The notes beneath the pieces are model-generated. The model was not told the DNA's origin, did no database searches, and saw only the letters and a program-made list of their open reading frames with translations. From assembly GCF_003337375.1 (NCBI RefSeq), contig NZ_QPJD01000008.1:1-64000 (forward strand): 64,000 bases of DNA, written 5' to 3'. The translations under genes and the position numbers were made by a program. Position 1 is the stretch's first letter; each line of letters begins with the position of its first letter. The stretch is from Paenibacillus prosopidis. GTDB lineage: Bacteria; Bacillota; Bacilli; Paenibacillales; Paenibacillaceae. Positions 43,591 through 55,345 of the stretch are shown here, in pieces.

Positions 43591-44555
43591 TTGGCGGAAG
43601 TCTCCTTTACATGTATTTTTCGCGAATAGTAGTCGCGGACGGTTTGCTCTGCTTGTTTGCCATACATGCAGTAATCGTCATTAGCTGCCGCTTCGCTTTC
43701 TTCATACAATCGAGCTGGCCAATCCCACAGCATGAAGCCGCCGACCCAGTCGCGCTTGTCGCAGGAAGCAAACATCGCTTCATAAAATTGGCGCTGCACT
43801 TTCTCGCTTGGCGCGCCCGGCAGTCCCCAATCGTTCGGCAAATGCTGCGAGCCTTCGCGGCTTGGGCAGCCTGCTTCCATGAAGAAGAACGGCTTGTTGT
43901 GCTTCGCAACAACCTTCTCGATCCGGTTAAGCTGGGCCTCCCAAGCATCGATAGGGTAGTAGCCGCTGGAGGAGATGACATCGACAGCATCCCACCATTT
44001 GACTTGATCCTCTTGGTATTTGTCGCAATTATACGTAACGATGCCGGAGTATACTTTGCGGACATCCTCTATCAATTGGCGCCATTCCTTCTCGCGGCGG
44101 TCCGTCTGCACCATTTCGCAGCCTACGCAAAACATTTCGCAGCCCGTTTCTTCTGCCATACGGGCATAGTGAAGGATGAATGCGGTATAGGAAGCGAACC
44201 AGTCAGACCATTTTGGCTCACATGGAACATCGGCATCGAAGAAGTTGATGTGCGCGCGCCATGTGCCGTTTGCGCAATTGACGACCGGCTTCAAGCATAC
44301 GTTAAGCTTGAGTTCCTTCGCTTTGCGAATAGCGGAACGAACCTCTTCATCCGTCACGGTAGGCTCCTCCCTGAATTTGATTTCAGTTGCTTGCGCATGA
44401 TCCTGAAGGGCGCCGAATGCGATTGCTGTCCAGTTGACGCTTAAACGCTCCGTCATTAGCTCCATTGAACGATCTGCTTGTGCTCCTGTCCACGTGCCGC
44501 GCACGCCGGTCCATCCCCATGTCATTCCGCCGATATAGGCTGTCTGCTCCGTCAT
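43587..44555 (-). CDS. GH113 endo-beta-1,4-mannanase (intracellular)
   Basis: A 322-residue TIM-barrel enzyme of glycoside hydrolase family 113. The N-terminal GGMTWGWTGVRGTWTG is characteristic. Predicted acid/base Glu147 (FCVGCEMVQ) and nucleophile Glu227 (FFFMEAGCPS) fit the family. No signal peptide, so it trims imported manno-oligosaccharides in the cytoplasm. GTGAGGCG precedes the ATG. First gene of the minus-strand operon and divergent from the transporter genes starting at 44807. Confidence 0.92.
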   Translation of the reverse strand: MTEQTAYIGGMTWGWTGVRGTWTGAQADRSMELMTERLSVNWTAIAFGALQDHAQATEIKFREEPTVTDEEVRSAIRKAKELKLNVCLKPVVNCANGTWRAHINFFDADVPCEPKWSDWFASYTAFILHYARMAEETGCEMFCVGCEMVQTDRREKEWRQLIEDVRKVYSGIVTYNCDKYQEDQVKWWDAVDVISSSGYYPIDAWEAQLNRIEKVVAKHNKPFFFMEAGCPSREGSQHLPNDWGLPGAPSEKVQRQFYEAMFASCDKRDWVGGFMLWDWPARLYEESEAAANDDYCMYGKQAEQTVRDYYSRKIHVKETSAK

Positions 44556-44582
44556 TTGAGTCGCCTCACTTTAAGTTGGTAG

Positions 44583-44620
44583 TTTTGTTATTGCTAATTG
44601 GATGTTTTGTTATATAACAA
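44583..44620. promoter_or_regulatory. Putative regulator sites between the mannan operons
   Basis: TTTTGTTAT occurs at 44583-44591 and 44605-44613, 22 bp apart, a spacing typical of AraC-type regulator half sites. The second overlaps the perfect palindrome TTGTTATATAACAA (44607-44620). The YesN-like regulator at 48029 or a LacI-type repressor could bind here. Confidence 0.5.
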
Positions 44621-44769
44621 GTAAACATGATGCGAGGGGTTTTTGGCAATAGCTTTCTACAAAATGAGCTGTTAGTGTGAAATGCAGCGTTTTCATCCCA
44701 TGTCATTTGAAGACTATAAATCATATTTTAAACCATTTTAGTGCCCCTTTTTATGGAGTATGATCGAAA

Positions 44770-44783
44770 TGTAAGCGGAATCA
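44770..44783. promoter_or_regulatory. cre-like site before the mannan binding protein
   Basis: TGTAAGCGGAATCA differs at one fixed position from the CcpA consensus TGWNANCGNTNWCA and ends 23 bases before the start of the binding-protein gene. Confidence 0.45.
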
Positions 44784-44806
44784 AAACGAACTGAGGGGGA
44801 AAAAGA

Positions 44807-46129
44807 ATGAAAAAAATGTTTTCGTTAGCTCTGGTTTCAGTTGTTATGCTAACAACGTTAGCAGCATGTGGCGGCAACAATGCGGGTAATGAAACAAACA
44901 ATGCAGCAAAAACGAACAATACCGCAACGAACGCAGCTGACAACAAAACGGACAACGGCGGTACAGAAGAGGGTTCCAAAATTACCGGGGATGTCATTTT
45001 CTTAACGAACCGGACAGACATGATCGATAAGCAATATGTGGATTACGAAAAACGTTTTGAAGAGAAATACCCCGGCGTAGATCTTAAATTCGAGGCTGTT
45101 ACTGACTATGATAAAACGTTGAAAATCCGTATCGCTTCCGGCGAGTTCCCTGATGTCGTATTCACCCCTACGATTCCTAATGCAGAGCTGCCGAACTATT
45201 TCGCGCCGCTCGATGACATTCAACTTTCGGGAGACATTCACTTTAAGGATTTGAAGTCGCATGAAGGTAAAATGTACGGCATTTCCTCCGGCGGCTCGAC
45301 AGTAGGCATCGTGTACAACAAGAAAGCTTTCGAGAAAGCGGGCATTACGGCTGTACCGAAAACCTATGATGAATTCCTTGCGGCATCGCAAAAGCTGAAA
45401 GACGCCGGCATCGTTCCGCTCGCTTCGAACTTCAAGGACAAATGGCCGCTCGATGTATGGGTGTATGATATTCCATCGCTTATCGGCGGAGCATCCGATC
45501 ATCAAAACAAACGCGCAGAAACCGATACGCCATACACGCTTGACAATGCATACGGCAAATCATGGGGCATCGTGCGTGAATTGCATCAAAAAGGCTTCCT
45601 GGAGCAGGACGTCAACTCGACGAACTGGGAGCAATCGAAAAAAGACGTGGCATCCGGCAAGTTCGGAATGTACCTGCTCGGCAACTGGGTCATTAACCAA
45701 GTTATCGAGAACGGCGCCGCAAGCGAGGACATTGGTTTCTTCCCGTTCCCTGCCGACAATTCCGGCGAAGCAAAAGCTCCTCTTAACCCGGACTTCTTCT
45801 ATGCGGTTAACAAATCAGGCAACGTAGAAGCGGCTAAAGCATTCGTTCAATGGATGATTGAGGAATCCGGCTACGATGATTTCGCAGGCTTCATTCCAAC
45901 CTTGAAGGCCAAAGAGCCTAAGCTTCCGCAGCTGGCTGAGTTCAACAGCTTCAGCCCTAAGTTCTTCGAGCCGGCAGCACCGGTTGATGCCGCGACGCAA
46001 ATTCAAAACAAAGCGCAGCTGGATCAAGCGGCGACGGTTCAAGAGTTCGTATTGTCCAAAGATCCGCAAAAGGTGTTGGACAAAGTAAACGCGGCTTGGG
46101 CGAAAGCAAAAAAAGATCTGGGTCTGTAA
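44807..46129 (+). CDS. Sugar-binding lipoprotein of an ABC importer (family 1)
   Basis: A 440-residue extracellular solute-binding lipoprotein; lipobox LAAC (Cys21), then an Asn/Thr-rich linker and the binding domain. GAGGGGGAAA precedes the ATG. It is followed by two permease genes and divergent from mannan-degrading enzymes, so manno-oligosaccharides are the likely ligand. It is a paralogue of the kinase-linked binding protein at 21544. No ATPase gene is present; a shared MsmX-type ATPase encoded elsewhere would be needed, as usual for such importers. Confidence 0.93.
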   Translation: MKKMFSLALVSVVMLTTLAACGGNNAGNETNNAAKTNNTATNAADNKTDNGGTEEGSKITGDVIFLTNRTDMIDKQYVDYEKRFEEKYPGVDLKFEAVTDYDKTLKIRIASGEFPDVVFTPTIPNAELPNYFAPLDDIQLSGDIHFKDLKSHEGKMYGISSGGSTVGIVYNKKAFEKAGITAVPKTYDEFLAASQKLKDAGIVPLASNFKDKWPLDVWVYDIPSLIGGASDHQNKRAETDTPYTLDNAYGKSWGIVRELHQKGFLEQDVNSTNWEQSKKDVASGKFGMYLLGNWVINQVIENGAASEDIGFFPFPADNSGEAKAPLNPDFFYAVNKSGNVEAAKAFVQWMIEESGYDDFAGFIPTLKAKEPKLPQLAEFNSFSPKFFEPAAPVDAATQIQNKAQLDQAATVQEFVLSKDPQKVLDKVNAAWAKAKKDLGL

Positions 46130-46140
46130 CCAAAAGCCCG

Positions 46141-46176
46141 CAGGATGGATTATCCGAAAGACGATAGTCCATCCTG
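46141..46176 (+). terminator. Intercistronic hairpin after the binding-protein gene
   Basis: CAGGATGGA-T-TATC and GATA-G-TCCATCCTG form a stem of about 13 pairs, without a proper T-tract. Such hairpins stabilise the upstream mRNA or attenuate readthrough, so the binding protein would be made in excess over the permeases. Confidence 0.6.
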
Positions 46177-46222
46177 TTCTTTCAAATAAGATAGACGCAA
46201 TAAGAGAGGAAGGGGTTGTCCT

Positions 46223-47113
46223 ATGTTTAGTAGACTTCCTTTTAACACACAAAAGAAGTTCGTTATATTCGGATTCGTTTCGCTGCCGCTGCTGCTGCTG
46301 CTGACGTTTTCCTATTACCCGGCGCTTGAGCTCATTCGGTTAAGCTTCACGAGCTGGGATGGATTAAGTCCTAATAAAGAATGGATCGGCTGGTCAAATT
46401 ACAAAGAAGTATTTGCAAACCCGGCAATCTTCGGCGTATTCAAACATAACTTTGCCTATTTCGTTGTCGGAATCGTACAAAACATCGCTGCCATTTATTT
46501 CGCGGTGGTGCTTAACAGCAAGCTGAAAGGAAAAAACTTTTTCCGGCTGCTGCTGTTTTTACCGTACATTCTGAACGGCGTTGCGGTTGCATACCTATTC
46601 GGCTACGTATTTGATACGACAAACGGGTCGTTAAACTATTTGCTCGGACAGCTGGGATTTGATGCGCTATCGCAGACGAGCTGGCTCGGCAATGAGTCTT
46701 TTGTAAACTACACGCTGGCTTCTATCGGCTTTTGGCGCTTTATGGGCTTTAACATGGTTATTTATTTGGCGGCGCTTCAGTCGATTCCAAGCGATATTTA
46801 TGAAGCTGCATCGATTGACGGGGCAAACGGTTGGGAAAAGTTCATTCATATTACCCTACCGAACATATACAAAATTATCGAGCTTAATTTGTTCCTGACC
46901 GTTACGGGCGCCTTGGAGGTATTTGATCTCCCATTCGTGCTCACGAAGGGCGGACCGGCAGGGGCCAGCGAAACATTCGTGATGAAAATTATCGAGACGG
47001 CTTTCCAGTTCAACAACTATGGCTTGGCATCGGCGATGAGCGTAGTCTTGTTACTCTTTGTCGTTATCGTATTATCGATTCAACGCTTCCTGTTGAACAA
47101 AAAGGGGGACTAA
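46223..47113 (+). CDS. Sugar ABC transporter permease 1 (MalF-like)
   Basis: A 296-residue permease with six membrane helices. The ATPase-coupling EAA loop is visible as YEAASIDGANGWEKFIHITLPNI. GAGGAAGGGG precedes the ATG. Forms the channel with the next permease, which starts three bases after this stop codon. Confidence 0.92.
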   Translation: MFSRLPFNTQKKFVIFGFVSLPLLLLLTFSYYPALELIRLSFTSWDGLSPNKEWIGWSNYKEVFANPAIFGVFKHNFAYFVVGIVQNIAAIYFAVVLNSKLKGKNFFRLLLFLPYILNGVAVAYLFGYVFDTTNGSLNYLLGQLGFDALSQTSWLGNESFVNYTLASIGFWRFMGFNMVIYLAALQSIPSDIYEAASIDGANGWEKFIHITLPNIYKIIELNLFLTVTGALEVFDLPFVLTKGGPAGASETFVMKIIETAFQFNNYGLASAMSVVLLLFVVIVLSIQRFLLNKKGD

Positions 47114-47116
47114 CAG

Positions 47117-47947
47117 ATGAAGCGATCAAGTAAAGCCTGGGATACCATTAAGTATGCAACGCTGGCGCTCGCCGCATTTGCGATTTTGTTCCCGCCATAT
47201 ATTATTGTGGTGAATGCGTTCAAGACAAAGGATGAATTCCACAGCAAATCGCCGATAGCGTTGCCTGACAGCTTTCTATATCTGAAAAACTTTGCGCAGG
47301 CGTTCAAGCAGGCCGACATGACGTCGGCTTTCGGCAATACGCTGCTCATCATCGCGGTGACGCTCGTGCTGAACATATTGATTGGATCGGCGTTCTGTTA
47401 TGCGGTTGGCCGCTTTGATTTCAAATTCAAAGGGCCGCTCGTCGGATTGTTCCTGTTCGCTACGATCATTCCGTCGATTACAACCCAGGTCGTCAACTAT
47501 AAAACGGTCCAAATGCTTGATTTGACGAACAATTTGATGGGGCCTGTGCTCATCTATGTCGGTGCCGACATCTTGCAAATTTATATTTTTCTGCAATTCA
47601 TTAGAAGCATTCCGTATGAACTGGACGAAAGCGCCATGCTGGAGGGAGCCTCGCTCATCCGGATTTTCCGCTCCATTATCTTCCCGCTGCTCGCGCCGGC
47701 AACGGCAACAATTATTATTTTGAAGACGATCAGCATCTATAATGATATGTTTATCCCGTTCTTGTATTTGCCAAGGGCCGAGCATGTCGTCGTATCTACA
47801 TCGCTGATGCGCTTCTTTGGCGTCAATAGCGGCGATTGGCAAATGATCTCATCGGCCATCCTCATTATTATGATCCCAACGGCAGTTTTGTATATGTTCC
47901 TTCAAAAATACATTTTCGCGGGTGTGACAAGCGGTGCGGTGAAATAA
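47117..47947 (+). CDS. Sugar ABC transporter permease 2 (MalG-like)
   Basis: A 276-residue permease with six helices and the EAA loop DESAMLEGASLIRIFRSIIFPLL. GGGGGAC stands before the ATG and overlaps the end of permease 1. A terminator stem includes its last codons. Confidence 0.92.
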   Translation: MKRSSKAWDTIKYATLALAAFAILFPPYIIVVNAFKTKDEFHSKSPIALPDSFLYLKNFAQAFKQADMTSAFGNTLLIIAVTLVLNILIGSAFCYAVGRFDFKFKGPLVGLFLFATIIPSITTQVVNYKTVQMLDLTNNLMGPVLIYVGADILQIYIFLQFIRSIPYELDESAMLEGASLIRIFRSIIFPLLAPATATIIILKTISIYNDMFIPFLYLPRAEHVVVSTSLMRFFGVNSGDWQMISSAILIIMIPTAVLYMFLQKYIFAGVTSGAVK

Positions 47948-47963
47948 GCCGCCCGCTTTTTTT
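47930..47963 (+). terminator. Intrinsic terminator overlapping the permease stop codon
   Basis: AGCGGTGCGG (47930-47939) pairs with CCGCCCGCT (47949-47957) with one bulge; TTTTTTT follows. The stem begins inside the coding region of permease 2, so ribosomes at the stop codon could block its folding. Confidence 0.72.
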
Positions 47964-48028
47964 ACATTGCAGAGGCAGCGATTTTAACGCAAACTAGTAG
48001 TGGGGACGCCAAAGGAGATGAAAACCAG

Positions 48029-48787
48029 GTGAATATCATCATCGTTGATGACGAGGAGTTTATACGTCTGGGCCTTGAAAAAATATTAACGAAAATGGAT
48101 TTGGACATTTCGGTTATTGGCTCATACAGCAACGGCATGGATGCTTGGACGCATATTTCTAAGCTTGGTCCGGGCGAGCTGGACGTACTCATAACCGATA
48201 TCAAAATGCCGATGATGGACGGTTTAAAGCTCATTGAGCATTTGCGCGACAAGTCGATTGCGACGATTGTGCTAAGCGGCTTCAGCGAATTCGAATATGC
48301 ACGGAAAGCGCTGCGCTACGGCGTGAGGGACTATTTGCTGAAGCCGGTCGACAAGACCAATTTGTACGAGCTGCTCGTGAAAGTGAAGCAAGAGCGGAGC
48401 GGGGCGGACACGGGCATTGAGACGACGGCTTCTATTGGGCAAGAAGCTTCTTCGAAGGAGAAGGAGCATCATGTCATCGAGCAGATGAAGGCCATTTTGG
48501 AGCAGGAGTACGACAAAAATTTCGAAATGGAACGGATCGCCGAAACCGTCGGGATGAGCGCTAATTATTTGAGCCGTCTGTTTAAGCAGGAGACCGGCAT
48601 GACGATAACCGATTATTTGATCGATATTCGAATTGAAAAAGCAAAGCTTTTTTTAACCGATCACCCGAACTTAAAAAATTATGAAATTTCGCAGCTGGTC
48701 GGATACAGCGATCCGGTTTACTTTAACAAGCTGTTTAAAAAAATGGTCGGCGCGACGCCGAAGGACTATAAAGGCAAGAACCGTTAA
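48029..48787 (+). CDS. YesN-like response regulator (orphan of its kinase)
   Basis: A 252-residue regulator: receiver domain (1-115) with Asp7/Asp8, phospho-acceptor Asp57 (LITDIKMP), Ser83 and Lys105, then an AraC-type double helix-turn-helix (about 150-250; MERIAETVGMSANYLSRLFKQETGM). GTG start with AAAGGAGATG nine bases upstream. It follows the sugar transporter genes but no kinase gene is adjacent. The YesM-type kinase at 19670 is a candidate partner. Likely activates the mannan operons. Confidence 0.93.
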   Translation: MNIIIVDDEEFIRLGLEKILTKMDLDISVIGSYSNGMDAWTHISKLGPGELDVLITDIKMPMMDGLKLIEHLRDKSIATIVLSGFSEFEYARKALRYGVRDYLLKPVDKTNLYELLVKVKQERSGADTGIETTASIGQEASSKEKEHHVIEQMKAILEQEYDKNFEMERIAETVGMSANYLSRLFKQETGMTITDYLIDIRIEKAKLFLTDHPNLKNYEISQLVGYSDPVYFNKLFKKMVGATPKDYKGKNR

Positions 48788-48924
48788 CCGCTAGAGCCAA
48801 AAAGAATATATTTTATGCAAATTCACACATTTACAGGCGTCACGAATGAGCGTAACATGGGTTCAGCAGCAAGCGCCCTTAACAGGTTGGCGGCATCAAG
48901 AGCTGCAGAGGGATGGAGAAGGAT

Positions 48925-50730
48925 ATGGCAGAGAAAGCCGCAAACTTACAGTTTGGCGGATCAAAGGGGTTAGCAAGCACGTTCGAGAACGCGGCATTGG
49001 AGCAAGAGGCCAGTCCGTTAAAGTTTTTGCTCTCGTTGTACAGAGGAAATTTTGCGAATTTGTTTGTATCGCTTTTGTTTCTACTAATTAAGAGCGCACC
49101 GGTCTACGTGCTTCCGATCGTTACAGCTAATATCATTAATATTGCTACGAACCCGGCAGAGCATTCGATACGGGGCATATGGATTAATTTTATTGTGATT
49201 CTAATCGTCATTCTTCAAAATATACCGACGCATGCCGCTTATATTTCCTTTTTAAGCCGTGCGGTCAGGCATGTCGAAGCAGGGCTTCGCAGCGCGTTAG
49301 TCCGAAAGCTGCAGCAGCTGTCGATTAACTCGCACCGCGAGCTGCCGGCCGGCAAGCTGCAGTCGAAGGTGCTGCGGGACGTAGAAGCGGTCGAGATGAT
49401 GTCGAAGCAGTTTATGATCGCATTAGCGCCGGCAGTCGTCAACATTATCGTCTCGTTTATTATAACGCTTAACAGCAGCTGGATTGTTTCGCTGTTTTTT
49501 GTGCTGACAATTCCGATGTCGATTGCAATCGTAACGATATTCCGCCGCAAAATCCGCCGTTCGAACAAGGAGTTCCGCAAGGAGATTGAGCAGATGTCCT
49601 CGCGCGTATCGGAGATGGTCGAGATGATTCCAATTACTCGGGCGCATGGGCTGGAGAAGGTGGAGATTGCCCGCATCGATTCGACGCTGCGCAACATTCA
49701 AGGCAAAGGCTACCGGCTTGATTTGGTAGAGGCATATTTTGGTGCAACGAACTGGGTGACCTTTCAAATTTTCCAGGTGCTGTGCTTAATATTCACGGCG
49801 TACCTTGCTTATCAGGGTCAGATTCAAGTCGGCGACGTGGTCATGTATCAAGGATTTTTCTCGATGATTTTGGCCTCGGTCACAGGACTCATCAACATTT
49901 ATCCGCAAATTGCTAAGGGTCTGGAATCCATCTATTCGATCAAAGAAATATTAGTATCGCAGGATATTGAAAACAATAGCGGCAAAAGAAAGCTGTCGGA
50001 GGTTCGGGGCGAGTTTTCGTTCGAAGGCGTTGAGCTTTCTTATCCGGGCAGCGAGCATCATGTGCTGGAGGATGTGACGCTGAACGTGAAGGCGGGTGAA
50101 TGTATCGCGTTCGTCGGCGCTTCCGGTGCGGGCAAATCGACTGTACTGAATTTAGTAATCGGCTTCCTTCAGCCTACCGGCGGAAAAGTACTGATGGATG
50201 GCATCGATCTGGCGGATATCGATCTGAGAAGCTATCGCAAGCATTTGGCGGTTGTTCCGCAGACGAACATATTGTTCTCGGGAACGATCAGAGATAATAT
50301 TACCTATGGCCTTCGAGAATTTAGCGAAGAGCATGTGAAACGCGTCGTAGAAATGGCGAACCTGTCCGAGTTTATCGATCAGCTGCCTGACGGGCTTGAT
50401 ACGATGGTTGGCGAGCACGGCGGCAAGCTGTCGGGCGGACAGCGGCAGCGGATCGCGATTGCGAGAGCGCTTATCCGCGATCCGAAAATCATTATTTTGG
50501 ATGAAGCGACCTCCGCTTTGGATAATGAATCGGAGTTCCACGTGCAAAAAGCGATGCAGGAGCTAATTAAGAATAGAACGACGTTCATCGTCGCTCACCG
50601 CCTGTCGACGATCCGCGACGCCGATCGTATCGTTGTCATGAAGCGGGGGCATATCGTCGAGGTCGGTACGTTTGATGAGCTTATGGCGAGCAAAGGCGAG
50701 TTTTATAACCTGAAGCAGCTTCAGCTATAG
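48925..50730 (+). CDS. ABC exporter, fused permease and ATPase
   Basis: A 601-residue half-transporter. ATG 48925 has GGAGAAGG just upstream; ATG 48913 is also in frame. Six membrane helices span about 45-340. Walker A GASGAGKST, signature LSGGQRQR and Walker B IIILDEATSALD are canonical, so a homodimer is expected. The N-terminal ~40 residues are a soluble extension. It lies after the mannan regulator in the same direction but is a different type of transporter; lipid, peptide or drug export is possible, substrate unknown. Confidence 0.9.
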   Translation: MAEKAANLQFGGSKGLASTFENAALEQEASPLKFLLSLYRGNFANLFVSLLFLLIKSAPVYVLPIVTANIINIATNPAEHSIRGIWINFIVILIVILQNIPTHAAYISFLSRAVRHVEAGLRSALVRKLQQLSINSHRELPAGKLQSKVLRDVEAVEMMSKQFMIALAPAVVNIIVSFIITLNSSWIVSLFFVLTIPMSIAIVTIFRRKIRRSNKEFRKEIEQMSSRVSEMVEMIPITRAHGLEKVEIARIDSTLRNIQGKGYRLDLVEAYFGATNWVTFQIFQVLCLIFTAYLAYQGQIQVGDVVMYQGFFSMILASVTGLINIYPQIAKGLESIYSIKEILVSQDIENNSGKRKLSEVRGEFSFEGVELSYPGSEHHVLEDVTLNVKAGECIAFVGASGAGKSTVLNLVIGFLQPTGGKVLMDGIDLADIDLRSYRKHLAVVPQTNILFSGTIRDNITYGLREFSEEHVKRVVEMANLSEFIDQLPDGLDTMVGEHGGKLSGGQRQRIAIARALIRDPKIIILDEATSALDNESEFHVQKAMQELIKNRTTFIVAHRLSTIRDADRIVVMKRGHIVEVGTFDELMASKGEFYNLKQLQL

Positions 50731-50841
50731 CTGCGATCACGGCAGATTACCGTTGCACTGAGTAGGCGTCCTGCACTGTATGAAGTCAATGCGCAGGTGC
50801 CTGACAGGTTCCCAGTCGCCGATTTAAAAACGGACGTGTAT

Positions 50842-50880
50842 TAGTGAAATTTACTTCATTAAATAGTGAGTTACCTCATT
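50842..50880. repeat. Short imperfect direct repeat
   Basis: TAGTGAAATTTACTTCATT (50842) and TAGTGAGTTACCTCATT (50864) stand 22 bp apart between two genes. A regulator site is possible; no more can be said. Confidence 0.3.
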
Positions 50881-50923
50881 TGGTGAGCTAGGTTGTATAA
50901 AGTGTGACGGCGGGTAAAGGATT

Positions 50924-50973
50924 AAATGAAGAAGAGGAGTAGCCAAATGGGGTTGCTCCTTCTTCATTTTTTG
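50924..50973. terminator. Bidirectional terminator
   Basis: AAATGAAGAAGAGGAGTAGCC pairs imperfectly with GGTTGCTCCTTCTTCATTT (about 18 pairs), then TTTTG; between the ABC exporter and the convergent LysM/M23 gene. Confidence 0.8.
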
Positions 50974-50984
50974 CTGTTGTGCAT

Positions 50985-51824
50985 CTACAGCGACCACCAT
51001 TTTAAATAAAGGTATGGATCGACTGCATGATAGGCAGGTGTACGTTTGTAAATGCCGAAATGAAGATGGGAGATGAATTTCCCTTCGGTTCCTACGGGAC
51101 CGTAACCGGTATTGCCGACGTAGCCAATGAGCTGTCCTGCGCTAACTTTGACGCCCTGCTTGATCCCAGCCGCATACTTGGATAAATGCGCATAATAAAA
51201 TTCGGTCGAGTCATCGACTCTAATCGTAAGCCTCCAACCGCCGTATTCGTTCCATCCGGCTTTAACGATTGTGCCTGCTAGCGCGCTGTATACGGCCGTT
51301 CCCTTATTAGCGAAGATGTCGACGCCTTCATGGGCGCGAACCCCCGTGCCGTCCGACGACCAGGTGCGAGAATCGGCATAGGTGTTCGTGAAGGGCGTAT
51401 AGGAGCCTTTTGCCAGCGGGAATACGCCGTTTAGGTAGGCAGCAGGCTTTTTTGGAATACGGATTTCAAGTCCTGTCCAGATGTTGTTTGGATTTGGGAG
51501 TTGGGGGTTGGCAGCAATGAGCTTGGTAAGCGGGACGTTGTAGCGCTGAGCGATTATCCACATCGTGTCGTTCGGCTGGACGGTGGTCACCGTAAACTCA
51601 GGCGGGTTAGGTACTTGCAGCGTTTGTCCAATATACAGTGAATTTGAGGTGAGGCTGTTGATCTTCTTCAAGTGATCCGCCGAGGTGCTGAACTTCGTGC
51701 CGATCAACCATAGGGTATCGTTCTTCTGCACCGTGTAGGTTGCAGCGGCACCGGTGTCAGGCGATACGGTTAGGAAAGCTAGAATGGCAGTGCTGCAAAC
51801 GAGCTGTTTCATTCTCTTATTCAA
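50985..51824 (-). CDS. LysM and M23 peptidase domain protein
   Basis: A 279-residue secreted protein. TTG 51824 has AGAGAGG nine bases upstream; TTG 51833 is too close. After a signal peptide, two LysM domains (about 28-75 and 77-125; YTVQKNDTLWLIG, TTVQPNDTMWIIA) bind peptidoglycan. A M23 (LytM) zinc metallopeptidase domain follows with RAHEGVDIFA and HLHFGIY as zinc-ligand motifs. It should cleave peptide cross-links in the cell wall. A cre-like box lies about 50 bases upstream. Single gene. Confidence 0.92.
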   Translation of the reverse strand: MNKRMKQLVCSTAILAFLTVSPDTGAAATYTVQKNDTLWLIGTKFSTSADHLKKINSLTSNSLYIGQTLQVPNPPEFTVTTVQPNDTMWIIAQRYNVPLTKLIAANPQLPNPNNIWTGLEIRIPKKPAAYLNGVFPLAKGSYTPFTNTYADSRTWSSDGTGVRAHEGVDIFANKGTAVYSALAGTIVKAGWNEYGGWRLTIRVDDSTEFYYAHLSKYAAGIKQGVKVSAGQLIGYVGNTGYGPVGTEGKFISHLHFGIYKRTPAYHAVDPYLYLKWWSL

Positions 51825-51873
51825 ACTACTCAACCTCTCTATGTAAAAATAACCTTCTCTACCATTTTAATAG

Positions 51874-51887
51874 TGTAAGCGCTTTAA
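51874..51887. promoter_or_regulatory. cre-like site between the LysM/M23 and GH2 genes
   Basis: TGTAAGCGCTTTAA differs at one position from TGWNANCGNTNWCA. It could act on either divergent gene. Confidence 0.5.
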
Positions 51888-51946
51888 GATAGCGGTAAAT
51901 ATTGGAAACGGGCATCCGCAGCAGAAGCTTTATGTAGAATACGGTG

Positions 51947-51973
51947 TTTCATATTTTTATATAAAATATGAAA
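51947..51973. promoter_or_regulatory. 27-bp inverted repeat upstream of the GH2 gene
   Basis: Arms TTTCATATTTT (51947-51957) and AAAATATGAAA (51963-51973) are perfectly complementary over 11 bp with a TATAT spacer. TATAAT at 52005-52010 is a likely -10 box, so the repeat lies just upstream of the -35 region, a position suited to an activator. Confidence 0.6.
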
Positions 51974-52048
51974 ATTGTATCATTTAATAAGGAAACGAAT
52001 GCATTATAATGTGAATATAGTCTGATTATTAATGAAGAGGTGCCATAA

Positions 52049-55159
<3,111 letters not shown>

Positions 55160-55166
55160 TAAAGGG

Positions 55167-55210
55167 AGAGGCTTGTCTTTCGTCTACTGACGAAAGCAAG
55201 CCTCTTTTTT
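55167..55210 (+). terminator. Intrinsic terminator after the beta-galactosidase gene
   Basis: GAGGCTTGTCTTTCGTC pairs with GACGAAAGCAAGCCTC (one mismatch), loop TACT, then TTTTTT. Confidence 0.88.
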
Positions 55211-55345
55211 ATTTAATGTTTACGCCGCCGAACGGCAGCACCTCACAAAGAATACGCACGCTTGATGAAGACCAAAACCATGAGAGCCCTCTGCTTTTTA
55301 CTTCCGTATCGATTCATATACGAATTTTTAATGGTTGCATTCTTT

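Noticed and set aside
43611..44444. A 277-codon plus-strand frame opposite the GH113 gene
   Set aside because: Antisense shadow of a gene with clear catalytic residues; no ribosome binding site or family pattern.
48846..49091. Frame starting ATGAGCGTAACATGG before the ABC exporter
   Set aside because: Arg/Gln-rich, overlaps the exporter start, and no ribosome binding site.
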